Numbered from the stretch's first letter, positions 11,338 to 23,712 are shown. The stretch is 64,000 nt of DNA from Bedellia somnulentella (GCA_963576735.1 OY755172.1:5890001-5954000); one strand, 5' to 3'. Numbers and translations are program-made. The notes: generated by a model from the sequence alone, not told the origin.

Positions 11338-12007
11338 TACGAGGGGCGGCTGATAAGTTCTCTAGCTAAAATAGGTATTTAGGGATAAGTTAATTTTTTT
11401 TTACTTATAGCAGTACCGGCAGCAAATTAAAGAATATATAATAGAAAATTTGTTCAATTTGGTTATTACTTTTTCCTTGAATAAATCAATGATGATGCTA
11501 TATCATGCTGATCGAAGCAGAAAACTTGTAAAACATCTAAACTCATTGAAGGTCACTTTTAAATAAATTTCATCGGCGCTTCAGGATACTGGGCCATAAA
11601 CCTAACCACCAAAGTTGAAAAAATATTATTAGTCGATCGAAAAATAAATAGCTGAAGAGAAGAGAGAGAAATTTTACACCAACATCATAAACGCAAAAAA
11701 CTAATGCGCGTTGGGTACCGCGAATGCGGAGACCACTCGACAAAAAAAGGCGATTGGCGAGCTGAAGGGTTTTTGGAGTTGTGTCAGAACGATTTGGACA
11801 AAATTTGTACCCCATTTGCATAAAGGATAGAGTTAACTCGACTTGATTTAAAAAGGGATAGACTCGTCTCAAGAGTCAGCCTAGTAAATTATTGCGACCA
11901 TTTTCTGGGATAGCAAGGAAATGTTTTTCATTGATAAGTTTCATAAAAGAACTACAATAAATGAACAATACTACGCCAATTTATTGAGTCAGGCACATGA
12001 AGCAATA
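11338..12007 (+). pseudogene. mariner-like DNA transposon remnant
   Basis: Begins with GAGGGGCGGCTGATAAGTTC, similar to mariner terminal repeats. Near the right end, 11893-12010 translates to a segment with FWDSKEMFFIDKF followed by TINEQYYANLL, which matches the mariner transposase block around its second catalytic aspartate. Upstream frames are broken by stops. The rest of the transposase and the right terminal repeat are missing where a SINE A copy begins at 12008. Family assignment comes from recognised motifs. Confidence 0.6.
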
Positions 12008-12207
12008 GAGGCGACTAACGGTATTGGGTTTTTAAGGGATTTTTGGGCGATGTGGTTGGAGACCCATCACCAACAACCTTTATTTTATCATCTTTTCCCC
12101 ACACAACTTTCCAAAAGTGGCTGAGGAATTTCTAATTCCTTAGCTCTGGCTACCCCTTCTAGGGATTAAAGGATTATAGCCGTGAGTATATGTATGTATG
12201 TATGTAA
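12008..12207 (+). mobile_element. SINE family A copy, 5' truncated
   Basis: Starts at GAGGCGACTAACGGTATTGG inside the family consensus and runs to the TTCTAGGG hairpin, GCCGTGAG and a (TATG)n tail. It abuts the mariner remnant. Confidence 0.8.
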
Positions 12208-12834
12208 ACATTAAAAAATTATGAAAGACACTATCATCTTATTCTAATTACTTCTACAACGACTTTATGTAGAACGATTAGTTTAAGTGCAACATCTTAG
12301 TATCCATGAGAATATCGTTAGAAAATAAAAATGCAATTTCAACCGTCAGTCACTTATCATGGCGATAACATTTTGGACACCTATTTTTCACTTGATTAAT
12401 TCCTCGTAAATTTATAGTTTCACATTAGAATTCGAAAGAAGGTTCAACTTCCCTCGAGGCTTTGTAAATATTTTACTGAATTTATGAAACAAAAATTTTC
12501 GCAAAACAAAATTATTTTCCTAAGTTTTTATTACCTTTTATCGGTAATATAGGGCGGGAAACTTAACAATCTAGGAGTTTTATTTAAATGATGTTATTCA
12601 TTATGAGGGGTCTGTTCATAATGGCAACTACGAATTACGGAGGACAAAGGCTCCACGGGACATCAACAACCAGATGGCCTGACCCCTGACGAAGCACCTA
12701 CAAATGAGTTTGATGCTTTGTGAAATTGGCCCTTGTTTTACTAATGCATTAACATTTTTTTGAGAGTTCAAGACAGTTTTTTATATAATCGTTATTGCAT
12801 ATATTTTTTTTAAAAATGTGTAATATTTGCTACT
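12208..12834. other. noncoding spacer
   Basis: AT-rich, no gene or recognised repeat. Confidence 0.4.
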
Positions 12835-13163
12835 TTCACGTAATAATTCAAATCTCGGGTCGTTCCTACACCAATGTGTCAGTTCGAAAGTCATATGTGA
12901 GGATAATTTAATTTATCAAGGTTGTTAACGGTGCGGTGAAATAAAAACATCGTGAGGAAACTTACATGGGTATGTTGTACTTAGTCATAAGACAGTGTAT
13001 TCGTACAAACCGGCGAAAGGCTTCCCCCTATCACGTGACAACACTGTTCAAGCAAAACGTGGGTAGTCTAAACACCAGGTGAAAGTAATGTCACGTGTCA
13101 ATGCAATATTGGTGCCTCTTTCATCCTCTAGGGAATATATGCTGTGGTCGTTTGAGTCTTGAG
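12835..13163 (+). mobile_element. diverged SINE family T copy
   Basis: Begins near the B box (ATTCAAATCTCGGGTCG), keeps GTTGTACTTAGTCATAAGAC and CCCCCTATCACGTGAC, and ends with a degraded tail hairpin. The upstream head is lost. Confidence 0.7.
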
Positions 13164-13192
13164 TTATTGCTATTATAGAAAAAATATAAATA

Positions 13193-13416
13193 TAAACATA
13201 TACTTACGGCTATAAATCCCTAGAAGGGGTAGCTAGAGCTAAGGAACTAGAAATTCCTCATCCACTTTTGGAAAGTTGTGTGGGGAAAAGATGGCAAAAT
13301 AAAGGTTGCTGGTGATGGATCTCCAACCGCATCGCCCAAAAATCCCTTAAAAGCCCCAATACCGTTAGTCGCCTCTTACGTACACCCACCGGCAGAAATG
13401 GGGTACACAGCTATTA
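13193..13416 (-). mobile_element. SINE family A copy, reverse orientation
   Basis: Reads on the minus strand from GCTGTGTACCCCATTTCTGC to TAGGGATTTATAGCCGTAAG. A small internal deletion removes the segment between the GTGTA start and CCCCATTTC. Confidence 0.8.
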
Positions 13417-14690
13417 TAGAAAAAAATCCCAACATACACAGGTCGGGGTTACTATAAATATGCCTCACGCACTTTTGGAAGTTGACAGGACCAGTCACTT
13501 GCCTAAGAAAAAGCATCAGATTTCGAAGACAACTCGTATTACAACAGGGAGAAATTGAGTGTTTTTATTCCTAACCAATACTACACGGAATATAAATTAT
13601 TATAATGCTGTATGTTATTGGGCAAAAGTAGCTAAGTGAGAGGTTATGGAAAAAAACCGACAATAAGAAACAAACCACAAAACACTTTGTTTTCTGCATT
13701 TCTTAAATTCTGTGACACAAAGTAGTTTTTTCGAATGTCAACAAACTTCTTTAACGAAAGGATTTGCTTTCATTCAAGTCCAAATAACCATATTTAAACA
13801 TGTTTTTTTAATATATTACAAACCAAAAACTAAAGCAACCCGCATGTTTTGTTTTGTAAATTGAAATTTTTAGAAATTCGTTTCTTCGATTGTCGAAGTA
13901 ATTAAATGGAAGGAATAGACTCGATGACTTTTGATATCGAATACTAAAAGACCGCCGACACAATTGAATACGAATGATTTTTTGTACTCGAATCGGACTG
14001 AAATTCGATTTGGACTCGAACTTTATCCGACTCTACCTGTTGCTTTGAAGAAAGAATAAAAAACCGCTAGTGACGGTTTTTTTAGCATTTATGCTGAGAA
14101 AACTGTGATACAGTTTATTTGTATTTTATTTTTTTATATTTTTAAGTTTGAATGACGAATATTTATCTAGTGTTTGATGTATCGTACAATTCGTATATAC
14201 TACCTAAAAACATACTATTTAGCTCCTTTGGAAATTATTGTTGACTATATCCTTTCTTTTGGTATTACAGTACTTTTACACAAAAAAAGTTATTACCATT
14301 TTTATAACCAGTGTTATACATTTTCCTCCATTTGTTATCCAAAAATGTTTAGATAAACAGGTTGTGAAGAGATAAAATGGAAATCGACTCTTCCAATTTA
14401 TAACATTTGATCGATTAACTTTTATTAATTATTATTTTTCTAAATGCTGAAAGTGCATCTTTATATCTAATTAGTAAATTAATCCCAAATGGGTTCTTAA
14501 ATACTTAACTAAGAATTCATAATTTTCTTTGTTGGTGATAAGTTTCAAAACACATCACCATTTACTTCTAAGGATCAGCGATACCTCTTTCTTTCCTTAA
14601 AGAAAGATATAAAGTATATTTACTAGCTGAAATTAGGAAGCAATTTTACTGTACAAGTACGAACCCAGGCTACTTTGATACCTTTACTTA
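13417..14690. other. noncoding spacer
   Basis: AT-rich; no gene or clear mobile element. Confidence 0.4.
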
Positions 14691-14985
14691 CGCCACTATT
14701 TTCAGCTAGGGTGGGCAGAGCTATCGTTTGAATTTTAAACAATAAACAAACAAAATCTTCAAACATTTCGTTAATTTGTAAGATCCTAGTTATACTCTTT
14801 AGTCATTAATATTTTTAAACATGTCCTTTTAATATTAACAGATCAGATCCCTGCCTTGTTTAAACTTTTCCCATATCATATTGTACATATTGGTCGACAT
14901 CAACATACAATTCCTTCCACATTGGTTCTATATCTTTAGTATTATTACTGTCATCTATCCTTTTATATGTCTAAACGATTTTATT
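14691..14985 (-). repeat. diverged LINE-L 3' fragments
   Basis: Positions 14695-14735 (TTACGCCACTATT then GGGTGGGCAGAG) match the LINE-L tail in reverse. Positions 14908-14985 (CCTTCCACATTGGTTCTATA then CATCTATCC) match the region coding for GHIERMDD and YRANVEG at 21.3 kb. Both are heavily mutated. Confidence 0.5.
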
Positions 14986-15004
14986 TTCTATGTTAAGTAC
15001 AATA

Positions 15005-15190
15005 TATACTCACGGCTATAAATCCCTAAAATGCATAGTTAGAGCTTCAGAATCAGAAATTATTCAACCAATTTGGGAATAGTTGTAAAATAAAAGGGTA
15101 TTGATGATGAGTTTCCCCCCACTTCACAAAACATCACACTGGGAAACCCCCAAAACGACACACTGCACTTCTACCGCGGGAAAGCATTGG
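15005..15190 (-). mobile_element. diverged SINE family A copy, reverse orientation
   Basis: Keeps TATACTCACGGCTATAAATC at the tail end and the block ending TTCTACCGCGGG near its 5' end, with many substitutions and small deletions. Confidence 0.65.
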
Positions 15191-15555
15191 TTAGCTACTC
15201 TTAACCGTTTCTCGAATTTCATTTTACAATTACTAAGCAGTCATTACATTAAGATATGCAATCAACAATCCATGTAAACGTCGGCGCATCTCATACCATA
15301 CATTTAGTATAAGTAAATGCGTATGGAGGTAGCCGATACTGCCCACACACAGCACTCTCCGTAATGTACAGGCATTGATCGTGAGTAATTAATTCAATGT
15401 TATGCGGCTACATCTCAAGTTTAATAATGGCAGCGAAAATTTATTTATAGGATACTTAAACGTTTCGAAATAGACGAGACTTGAACTCAAAGTATGAAAG
15501 ATTGATGAAATTCATGAATTCCGGCAATTACCTACTTCTGATTATTCCGAAATTC
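15191..15555. other. unique noncoding stretch
   Basis: Unique-looking; contains TAATTAATTCAATG near 15388. No gene seen. Confidence 0.35.
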
Positions 15556-15640
15556 ACGTAACTAATTTGTCACTTGGTGTTCAGAGTACCCACATTTTAC
15601 TTGGCTTGGCGTTTTTCCGAATACTCTGTCACGTGACTAA
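15556..15640 (-). repeat. SINE family T internal fragment, reverse orientation
   Basis: CACTTGGTGTTCAGAGTACC, an ACGTTTTG-like region and ACTCTGTCACGTGACTAA follow the family T order in reverse. Confidence 0.6.
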
Positions 15641-15944
15641 CTACTACTCATCTTTGTGAGGTTTTTGAAGAAGTCCTCACCTCTTGTTAATATCTTTGTT
15701 CAATTTCAAGTACTATATACGCGATCAAACCTCAAAAACAAATTGCGAATTCTTACAAATCGACATCGTCTAGAGCCAACGCCCATACCATTAGACCAAG
15801 GGGTACTTAAAACTTTTAAAGTACCTTCTTCAAACTAGAGCTTCTTCATAATTTAGAATGTCCTTACCACTTTAGGAAAGTTTATAAAGGCAAGATGGTG
15901 ATATAAATGGACACAAATTATTTGTTAAATTATTTTAATTATTG

Positions 15945-16196
15945 CTGTGTAGTGTCGGCTTAGAATAGCACTACCCCATTTCTTCCGGTGGGTGTACGTA
16001 AGAAGCGACTAACGGTATTTGGGCTTTTAAGGGCTTTTTGGGCGATGCGGTTCGAGACCCATCACCAACAACCTTTATTTCACCATCTTTTTCCCACGCA
16101 ACTTCCAAAGGTGGCTGAGGAATGTCTCATTCCCTAGCTCTGGCTACCTCTTCTAGGGATTTACAGCCGTGAGTATATGTATGTATGCATGTACAA
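15945..16196 (+). mobile_element. SINE family A copy with exact pol III B-box
   Basis: Near full length, from GCTGTGTAGTGTCGGCTTAG to a (TATG)n tail. Positions 16049-16059 read GGTTCGAGACC, a perfect match to the pol III B-box pattern GGTTCGANNCC; other copies carry GGTTGGAGACC. This supports a pol III-transcribed origin for family A. Confidence 0.85.
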
Positions 16197-16247
16197 ATTA
16201 TTTTGTGTTCCTATTCCGAGTCACATCACCTTAAATTCACTTAGAAT

Positions 16248-16312
16248 CTTGATACCATTAGGCGCCTCGTACAACACCCACGAGAAGTGACTGGATATAA
16301 CTATTCCAAGCC
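16248..16312 (-). repeat. diverged SINE family A 5' fragment, reverse orientation
   Basis: GATACCATTAGGCGCCTCGT, ACACCCACGAGAAG, then CTATTCCAAGCC follow the order of the family A 5' end on the minus strand. Confidence 0.6.
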
Positions 16313-18058
16313 TACACCACATCGCGAATAGGCTTCATAATATCATTATTTTAATTATATTAGACCTGATGCCATCTATTACCTAAGAACATAAAGTTAC
16401 GTACGAATCTATTAAACTTTTAATCGAAATAGTGTAAGATAAAAAAACAACAACTATCAGTCATTATGTCGGTGGATCGAATAGATATTTTAATCAAGAC
16501 TATCGAGAGCCGACTGCCGCTGCATAAAAGAAGGTAATTAATAATGCTATTCCAAATTTCTATGTCAGTCCAACATATGTCATAGAAAAAACACATTCAA
16601 TGGGAATAATGCCTTTTCAAATGAGTTTACGAATGCGCTGATATAGTTTTTGTACCTATCTATACTCGCGCTACGATCTGAAAAAGGGTAGCCAGAGGTT
16701 TGGGAAGAAATAATCTCAAACAATTTAGGATATTGGGAGTGGACAATATTGTGACTTAGTCTAGTATCTTTAGTCATTTTGTACCATATTTATTGGAAGC
16801 TATAGGATAGTGCTATTCAAATCAGGAACTTCACAACAAAGATCTTTTAATAGAATAGTTTAAATTATTTTCCTAATGAATTGTTTATGTGTTGTATGTA
16901 TTTAGCATGAGTCCATGGCATGGTGTTCATTGGATGGAAACGAATGGCATGAGAATAAGTGAGTACTAGTAAAGTATAATAATTTGTTTCAGTTTCATGT
17001 TAAATAAACTATAATATTTGGTAATAACCTTAAATCAGGAAAATATAGAATGGATTTTTTTTAATATTCTTCATGTGAAACGATGCTAAGATGATACATT
17101 TAAAAATCCAGACGCCTTAACTAACGAAAAATCACTATACTCATTTCTAAATATCAACAACCGCCCGTGATTTTTGGCATCACATATTACTACCAATTTC
17201 AACATGTTTCACAAAATCTGAGTCATTTTCTTAGATTTTTACGAGTAGAAATAATTACCTAAGTGTTATCTTCAACCGACTGTCCCCATTGACCATTTTC
17301 GTAAACTTCATATAACAAAAGTAAATGAAACGTTGAAATCCTCGATTTTATGAGAGTCCTCCATTCGTGACCACACTAATTCATAACGGAGCCATCATTC
17401 GCACCTTCCGCCCAAAAAACTAAATAGCTATTAAAATCACATTACATTATGTGTAAGTAAACGGCATTTCTATCAAATGCTTATTGATAACATTTAATTT
17501 AGAATATCGCCGCCAAGTTCCGGATCACAACGCAAGTATTACGTCTCGCGGCCAATCGCATCGTGCGATGAGCGACAAAAACGGTACAAAGAGGCCGCAG
17601 CTCCACGCACCGAACGCGACAAATTGCTCCCATTCTCCACCAGCCAATCGCCTCAATAGGCACAATAAAAAAACGTAACGAAGCTATTGGAAAAGCACGA
17701 CACAGATCGACGGCGTCGCACCTCAATCACACTGTGACTAATGATACCCTCGAATCTAAAGTCTCTTGAGTTTTCCGATGTTGCGGCTGATGGTATTTTG
17801 GTATACGAATATTACGATTTTATTCAAAATGGCAAATATAATTCATTCTGAGTTCCCAAACACTGCCCTAGAATCACTTCAGAAGACCAGCGTCCTTAAG
17901 TAATTAAGCAGACATTAAACGGTAAGTTTTGGGATAATAAAGTTTTAAACGTAAGTACGAAGAGCTACATTACTGTGCACAATACTAAAATATCTTATAG
18001 TATGTCAAGTAAAGTTTTCGTCGTCTATGTCCGGATGGTCTTCTTTGTGATTTTATGT
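16313..18058. other. noncoding, with a GC-richer unique island at 17500-17720
   Basis: The island carries two CCAAT motifs (GGCCAATCGC near 17550 and AGCCAATCGC near 17641) and several CG-rich words but no recognisable protein. It is a candidate conserved noncoding element; the rest is AT-rich. Confidence 0.35.
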
Positions 18059-18288
18059 CGCACCCTTAATACTACAGTGACCTATGTAATATTTTGATGT
18101 GTTGAGTTACAATACTACACAGACCTTAAAATCATGCTCAACAATATATGAATACGAGACGATAAAGACCTAATAATGCGGGTGTTTTCTCGTGCCTATG
18201 TTGTAGAGCATGCTTTTTAAGGTCTGTGAAGTATTGTAACTCAATTCTTAAAAATTTTGACATAGGTCACTGTATTATTAAGCGTGCG
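18059..18288. mobile_element. palindromic MITE with long inverted arms
   Basis: Ends TCGCACCCTTAATA and TATTAAGCGTGCGA are inverted. The arms include CAGTGACCTATGT, GAGTTACAATAC and ACAGACCTTAAAA and extend about 85 bases each side with scattered mismatches. No coding capacity. Confidence 0.7.
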
Positions 18289-19110
18289 ATGTATATAATT
18301 TGTATTGTTATACATTTATGATTAGAGTAAATTTTAAGGCAGTATTGCGGTTTTAAAATAGTCATACGAAATATTGGGAATACAATAATAATTTTCACAC
18401 ACCATGATCTGTTTTTATTAATACATTTAGTATTGAAACACTATTAATTACATTATATATTGATCAAAAATTTGATTTTATCGTAAGTACGCATTAACAT
18501 TGCTTCTAAAACCAAACATCATAACGCTGGTATTTTTATCCCGCGACCCTAGATTGTATAGAAAAAAATACAATCCAACAAAATTATACGTCCATAAAAT
18601 GATATGTCCCACAAAATAACCGATCGTCAATCAGAAATATAAATGATCAAATAAGACGTAGAGCTCAGCCAGACGCCAAATTAATATCCCAAGATCCCCA
18701 GATAATTCCATCATCGTAGCTCACAACATTACATAATTAATTTCTATAATGAGCCCTTTTGTGACGTAACAAGAGACGTAATGTTTGAGCAGTAATTCTG
18801 TCTGTTGTAAATATTTGCGAATGTGAGATGTTATCTAGATGTTAATCGTAATCAATTCTATTCAGAAAGCTGAGGGTGGATTTCACCTTTGATAGCATGC
18901 ATGGGTTCACGTTATTTGTGGAAGCTATTGTGCAACATTGAATGTTTTGTGCAATTTAATCAATTATCTTATGGACTGTTTTTTCCTTTTTACAGATTCT
19001 CATACTTATGGTGTGAGAAGTGTTTCTCACGTCTCATATGACATACTCGCGCTAACACACCTCATCGATTGTATGGGAGATGCAATATGTTAAAACCCAG
19101 TCGTATCAAA
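18289..19110. other. noncoding spacer
   Basis: AT-rich and unique-looking; no gene recognised. Confidence 0.4.
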
Positions 19111-19111
19111 A

Positions 19112-19365
19112 ATCTCAAGCTCAAACTCAAACGTTCACGCGGTATATCCCCGAAGGGAGTTGGCAGTGGTACTAATACTTCTGAACTTCACGTGACATTG
19201 TCACCTGGTGTTCAGAGTATCCACGTGTGTTTGGAAAGTGTACTGACTTGATAGGGGGCAGGCCTATCGCCGATTTGTACGGATACACTGTCACATGACA
19301 AAGTACAGCTTAGCCGTGTGAGTTTCCTCACGATGTTTTCCCTCATCGTTAACGACCATGATAAA
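19112..19365 (-). mobile_element. SINE family T copy, 5' truncated, reverse orientation
   Basis: On the minus strand it ends in the tail block (CCCTTCGGGGATATACCGCG, GTGAACG). It retains CACGTGA motifs and CATCGTGAGGAAACTCACAC. The tRNA-like head is missing. Confidence 0.8.
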
Positions 19366-19406
19366 CGAAATACAAAACAGGAATTTATGATGTACGTAAC
19401 GGTATG

Positions 19407-19625
19407 TGTAGTGTCAGCTTAAAATAGCAAAAGGTGACTAACGGTATTGGCGCTTTTAAGGGATTTTTGGGCGATGCGGTTGGAGGCCCATTTCCAACAA
19501 CCTATATTTTAACATCTTTTTCCCCACGCAACTTCCAAAAGTGCCTGAAGAATTTCTCATTCCTTAGCTCTGGCTACCCCTTCTAGGGATTTATAGCCGT
19601 GAGTATATGTATGTATGTATGTAAT
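19407..19625 (+). mobile_element. SINE family A copy with internal deletion
   Basis: GTGTAGTGTCAGCTTAAAAT is joined directly to AAGGTGACTAACGGTATTGG, losing about 35 bases of the usual 5' region. It ends in the TTCTAGGG hairpin, GCCGTGAG and (TATG)n. Confidence 0.8.
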
Positions 19626-19676
19626 TTATTTTCAATAATATAGTTAACTGTTATACATTATTGAAAATAAATTACA
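19620..19676. repeat. perfect 20-bp inverted repeat
   Basis: TGTAATTTATTTTCAATAAT (19620-19639) and its exact complement (19657-19676) flank a 17-base spacer, directly after the SINE A tail. Confidence 0.7.
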
Positions 19677-20985
19677 TTTATATTTAATTCGTTCTTGATT
19701 TAGATGAAAACTTACGCTGTCGTTGTAATAAATTTAGAAAAAGCATTTTACAGATTAATTACCTAAGTTGTAACTAAAATTAAATATACTAATTAGAATA
19801 TCACGTAATAATGTATACGAAGATAAATATAAGTATTGATAAATGTTAAATTAGGGTGTAGCGCCCCGCCCTGCCCCGCCCTCGCACGCCCACGCTTGCA
19901 ACCATCAGCTTATTTCTTTATTTTCTTAATACGCGGTCTGTTAGTGCCAAAACATTAATCATTATTAATTATACACCACTAATTTAATTTGAACTTGATA
20001 TTGTTGCTATACAATCATTTTATAAATTTCTATCATCACAAAAACCACTCACAGAAAAGTAATCGCGCAATCACGTCAAAATAATAGCATTAACAATCTT
20101 AGCAGAACGATGATTGCATTATATTTTTTGTACGATTTTCTTAATAAATTAAACGAATGGAAACATTAATAAGCTCGCTCGGTATATCTAAAAATGCTAT
20201 CAACCCTGCACGAGCCTTACATGACATATTACACCCCGATCTTAGTTTGTTGTAGAAAGGCACTTAAGACCCGGTTCAGTTTTTCCCGGGTTATGGGCGA
20301 CCCGCCGCGCGCCGCAGGGTCCCGGCCGCCCCCACTTAACGCAATTTATTGTGTTACCCTTAATAAATAAATAAATAACCGAAGAAAATTCGGTAAAATA
20401 CAGCTGCTCGTGCTGAGATGCTTCCGGCCTTTCCTCTATTAAACTCTTAAAATTATCTCCATTTTCTTGGCAGCGCACTTCGAGTCTCCCATAATCATGC
20501 GAAACGTAAAAACTGGGTGCATTAATTCGGGTTCCGTTATGTTTGATTGATCAAATATCCAAAGACTTAAAATATGGGCGAATCAATCTCGATTACTGTT
20601 AAGAATTTTTTGTGCGTCTAGTCGAATCGAATACGCGGTTGCATATATTAGCATGTGTATCGGAACATATGTATATGTAGTCCCGGGGTCGTAACAAAAA
20701 GTATAAACTCATTAGTACGGGCCCGACCGGGAGCAGAAGAAGTAATGAAGGTGAACAATAATTTAGGGTTTAATTAAAAGTGCAGCCCCCTACCGCGCCG
20801 CCTCCGCGCCCGGCCGAATTATTATTTATACATAATTTGTGAAAGCAGTAATTTAATAAAATTCTCCCTCCGCGTGGCGTGAGCTCGAAGACACAACAGT
20901 GAAGCTTATTTCACTATGGTTACCTATGTTTTATAGCTACTCTTAGTTTGTGATACTTATATTTAGGACGATTTGAAAGTCAGGC
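19677..20985. promoter_or_regulatory. unique islands alternating GC-rich blocks and homeodomain-like AT words (candidate enhancer)
   Basis: GC-rich blocks at 19860-19905, 20280-20340 and 20785-20820 alternate with words such as ATTAATCATTATTAATTA (near 19954). No repeat or protein is recognisable over 1.3 kb, which is unusual for this window. It is a candidate cis-regulatory region of opa, judged from composition only. Confidence 0.3.
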
Positions 20986-21049
20986 TTTGTTTGGAAAAGA
21001 CTTTACACAGCAACATGATCATGTTTTGATTGTTATAAAAAATACATAC

Positions 21050-21345
21050 ATACATACTCACGCCGTTAATTCCTATTGGGGTAGGCAGAGACTATCGATC
21101 GCCACTTCGTACGATCCTGGCAAACCTCTCTTGCTTCGCCTACATCCATCAATCTTTTCATACATGCTCTTTTATTCTTCATACTTCGGACGCCTGCCTT
21201 TTTGAGGACACTTTCAATTTGGTCCAAGTGTGTCTTTCGTAGCCGTCCTCTACTAACAATACCTTCCACATTAGCTCTATAGATACCTTTTACCAATTTC
21301 CTATCATCCATCCTCTCGATGTGCCCAAACCATCTCAACATTCCT
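21050..21345 (-). pseudogene. LINE-L (non-LTR retrotransposon) 3' end with C-terminal reading frame
   Basis: The minus strand reads an open 91-residue C-terminus: MLRWFGHIERMDD, VEGIVSRGRLRKTHLDQIE, MKRLMDVGEAREVCQDRTKW, then RSIVSAYPNRN and stop. This is the familiar tail of an insect LINE polyprotein. The last codons overlap the CTACCCCAATAGGAA hairpin region and are followed by GGCGTGAG and (TATG)n. It is 5' truncated; the clade is not resolved. Confidence 0.8.
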
Positions 21346-21369
21346 TAAAAAAATATCAGTGGAATAGTA

Positions 21370-21642
21370 AAATCAATTCATTGTACATACATACATATAC
21401 TCACGGCTATAAATCCCTAAAAGGGGTAGCCAGAGCTAAGGAATCAGAAATTCCTCAGCCACTTTTGGAAAGTTGAGTGGGGAAAAGATGGTAAAAATAA
21501 AGGTTTTTGGTGATGGGTCTCCAACCGCATCGCCCAAAAATCCCTTAAAAGCCCCAATACCGTTCCGTTAGTCGCTTCTTACGTACACCCACCGGAAGAA
21601 ATGGGGTAGTGCTATTCTAAGCCGGCACTACACAGCCAATTC
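21370..21642 (-). mobile_element. SINE family A copy, near full length, reverse orientation
   Basis: On the minus strand it runs from GCTGTGTAGTGCCGGCTTAG to (TATG)n, with all family blocks. It lies 25 bases from the LINE-L fragment in the same orientation. Confidence 0.85.
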
Positions 21643-23262
21643 ATTGTAAAATAAAACCATGACCCGGCATTACTCTTAACTATTGCATTCGTATGTTCTT
21701 TTCCCGATAGAATTTTCTAAGTATATTCTTTGGAAAAACCAGTCCAGTCCTGTACAATTTAAGAAACTTAAACTAAATAAGAAAGGCCTGACGTGTTATT
21801 TCTCACAAGTATAACGTTTCCACAATGTGCTTTTTGTGTTTTGACCCCAAATATGTGATTGTTTCTCAAATCACAGTTATTATGAGAGCGCAATGGCGAG
21901 GGGAACTCGTTTTGCGTCACGATTGACGAGAATATTTCACTTTAACTTACACTTAAAACTATGAACCAATTATTAATTTAGCCGGTGATAAAATTCTATA
22001 GAAACTCAAAATAATTCTGACTATGTATAATTGTCACAATTTGAATATCTGAGGAAAACACATATCTCTGTGAAGAAAGGCGCTTATATTTGACCTCAAA
22101 TCAACCTGAATTAAATATCTTAATCAAGCAAAAACCAAGCTACACTCCTTCAACTCGACTCTATGATCGTATAACATAAAAATTAAGATTAAAACAAACT
22201 CAACGCGCCGCGATTTCCCCAAACGAATCTAGAATCGGCGCCGCTATCATTCCAATGCAGTAATCAAGTGCACGTAATGACATCGCGAAATTGCCGAACA
22301 TACTGCTCACCCCCCTTGGCGTGAAGACAAAGCTGTAACCCGACACCAAACGGAAGTGCAAGACCCCTGGCGCGTCATTTCTTCTGTCGCGCGAGCTCAT
22401 TCAAGCCCTCTCGAGCTAATACTCCGCGAACATTGAAGTCAACTCCTAAGCATTGTTCGAGCATATAATTATTGAGCAATTCCCTCATTGTTGCTTTCAA
22501 AATTAAAGAATATGTTGTGTGTTCATTTTTCTTTGACGTTTCACTCGCAGCATATTGAACGAGAGACGGTTAAATCTTCTCACGAAATGGTTTGGGGTAA
22601 GCGATCGAACCAAATAATTATTCTGTTTTAGATTACTTTCAAAATGCAAACAATGCAAAGAATAGTTCGCAATAATATTAAAGCTGGTAAATTTTGTTAC
22701 AATATTGAAAAGAAAATCAATAAAGACAACAAACTTGTGACGTGTTAACAAAAACCATTTGTTACAAGAGTTGAAGCGTGAGGAGAAACAACAAATTTAC
22801 AATTACAAATAGCAAGATTTAGTCATGCATAAAGGTGTTTGGTAATGCTTACTACAGATATTTAGCGTGGTTAATTTGCCCCCTACTGAGAGTTTTAAAT
22901 ACGCTAGAAATATATTTTTATGATTGTTGATGATGAAACAAACATAGAGTATTTTTATTCGCAATTAATATGTTAAAACCTAATACAGTCATAGAAAACT
23001 ACAAAATAATTAGTTTGGCATTCGGAAGAAAGGATTTTACACATAGGTGGACATTGATGCTACAATAGGTCGAAGATGTGGCATGGACATTAATATTACA
23101 TTTTTTTTTTGCTAAAACATATAATACCAAAGTTTGCCAAGACGTATCTGAAACACAACTACAACAGTTTTTTCATCATTATTTGACTGTAAAAGATGCT
23201 GTTCTTGTTTTTACGCTAATGTATGTTGGATGTGACTGGTGAAGCATGACAGTAGAGTGAAT
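21643..23262. other. noncoding, with a GC-richer unique island at 22195-22440
   Basis: No gene recognised. The island includes CGCGCCGCGATTTCC and GAATCGGCGCCGC and is non-repetitive here; it is a candidate regulatory element by composition only. Confidence 0.35.
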
Positions 23263-23406
23263 ACAGAAGAAAGGAAATGTTACTGGTGATGGGTCTCAAA
23301 CCACATCGCCCAGAAAACTCTTTAAAAGTCCCAACACCCTTAGCCGCGTCTTACGAACACCCACGGAAAGAAATGAGTTAGTGCTATTCTAACCTGACAC
23401 TACACT
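23263..23406 (-). repeat. SINE family A 5' half, reverse orientation
   Basis: Reads on the minus strand from GTGTAGTGTCAGGTTAGAAT to the GGTTTGAGACCCATCACC block; the 3' half is absent. Confidence 0.75.
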
Positions 23407-23525
23407 ATACAGGGTAACATAGAACTATTATACTTATTTTTAATATTTCTAAACTTAATCTGAGCCTTCTGGTTTAATTTCGCTACGGGATCAATGCTTT
23501 TGCTTCAATGCTTTCAATGGGTTTG

Positions 23526-23712
23526 CTGTGTAGTGCCGGCTTAGAATAGCACTACCCCATTTCTTCCGGAGGGTGTATGTAAGAGGCGACTAACGGTATT
23601 GGGGCTTTTAAGGGATTTCTGGGCGATGAGGTTGGAGACCCGTCACCAACAACCTTTATTTCACAATCTTTTCCCCACTCAACTTTCCAAAAGTGGCTGA
23701 GGAATTTCTGAT
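23526..23712 (+). mobile_element. SINE family A copy lacking its 3' end
   Basis: Begins GCTGTGTAGTGCCGGCTTAG and is intact to GGCTGAGGAATTTCTGAT; the tail hairpin and (TATG)n are missing. A 3' loss is unusual for a retroposon and points to later deletion. Confidence 0.8.
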
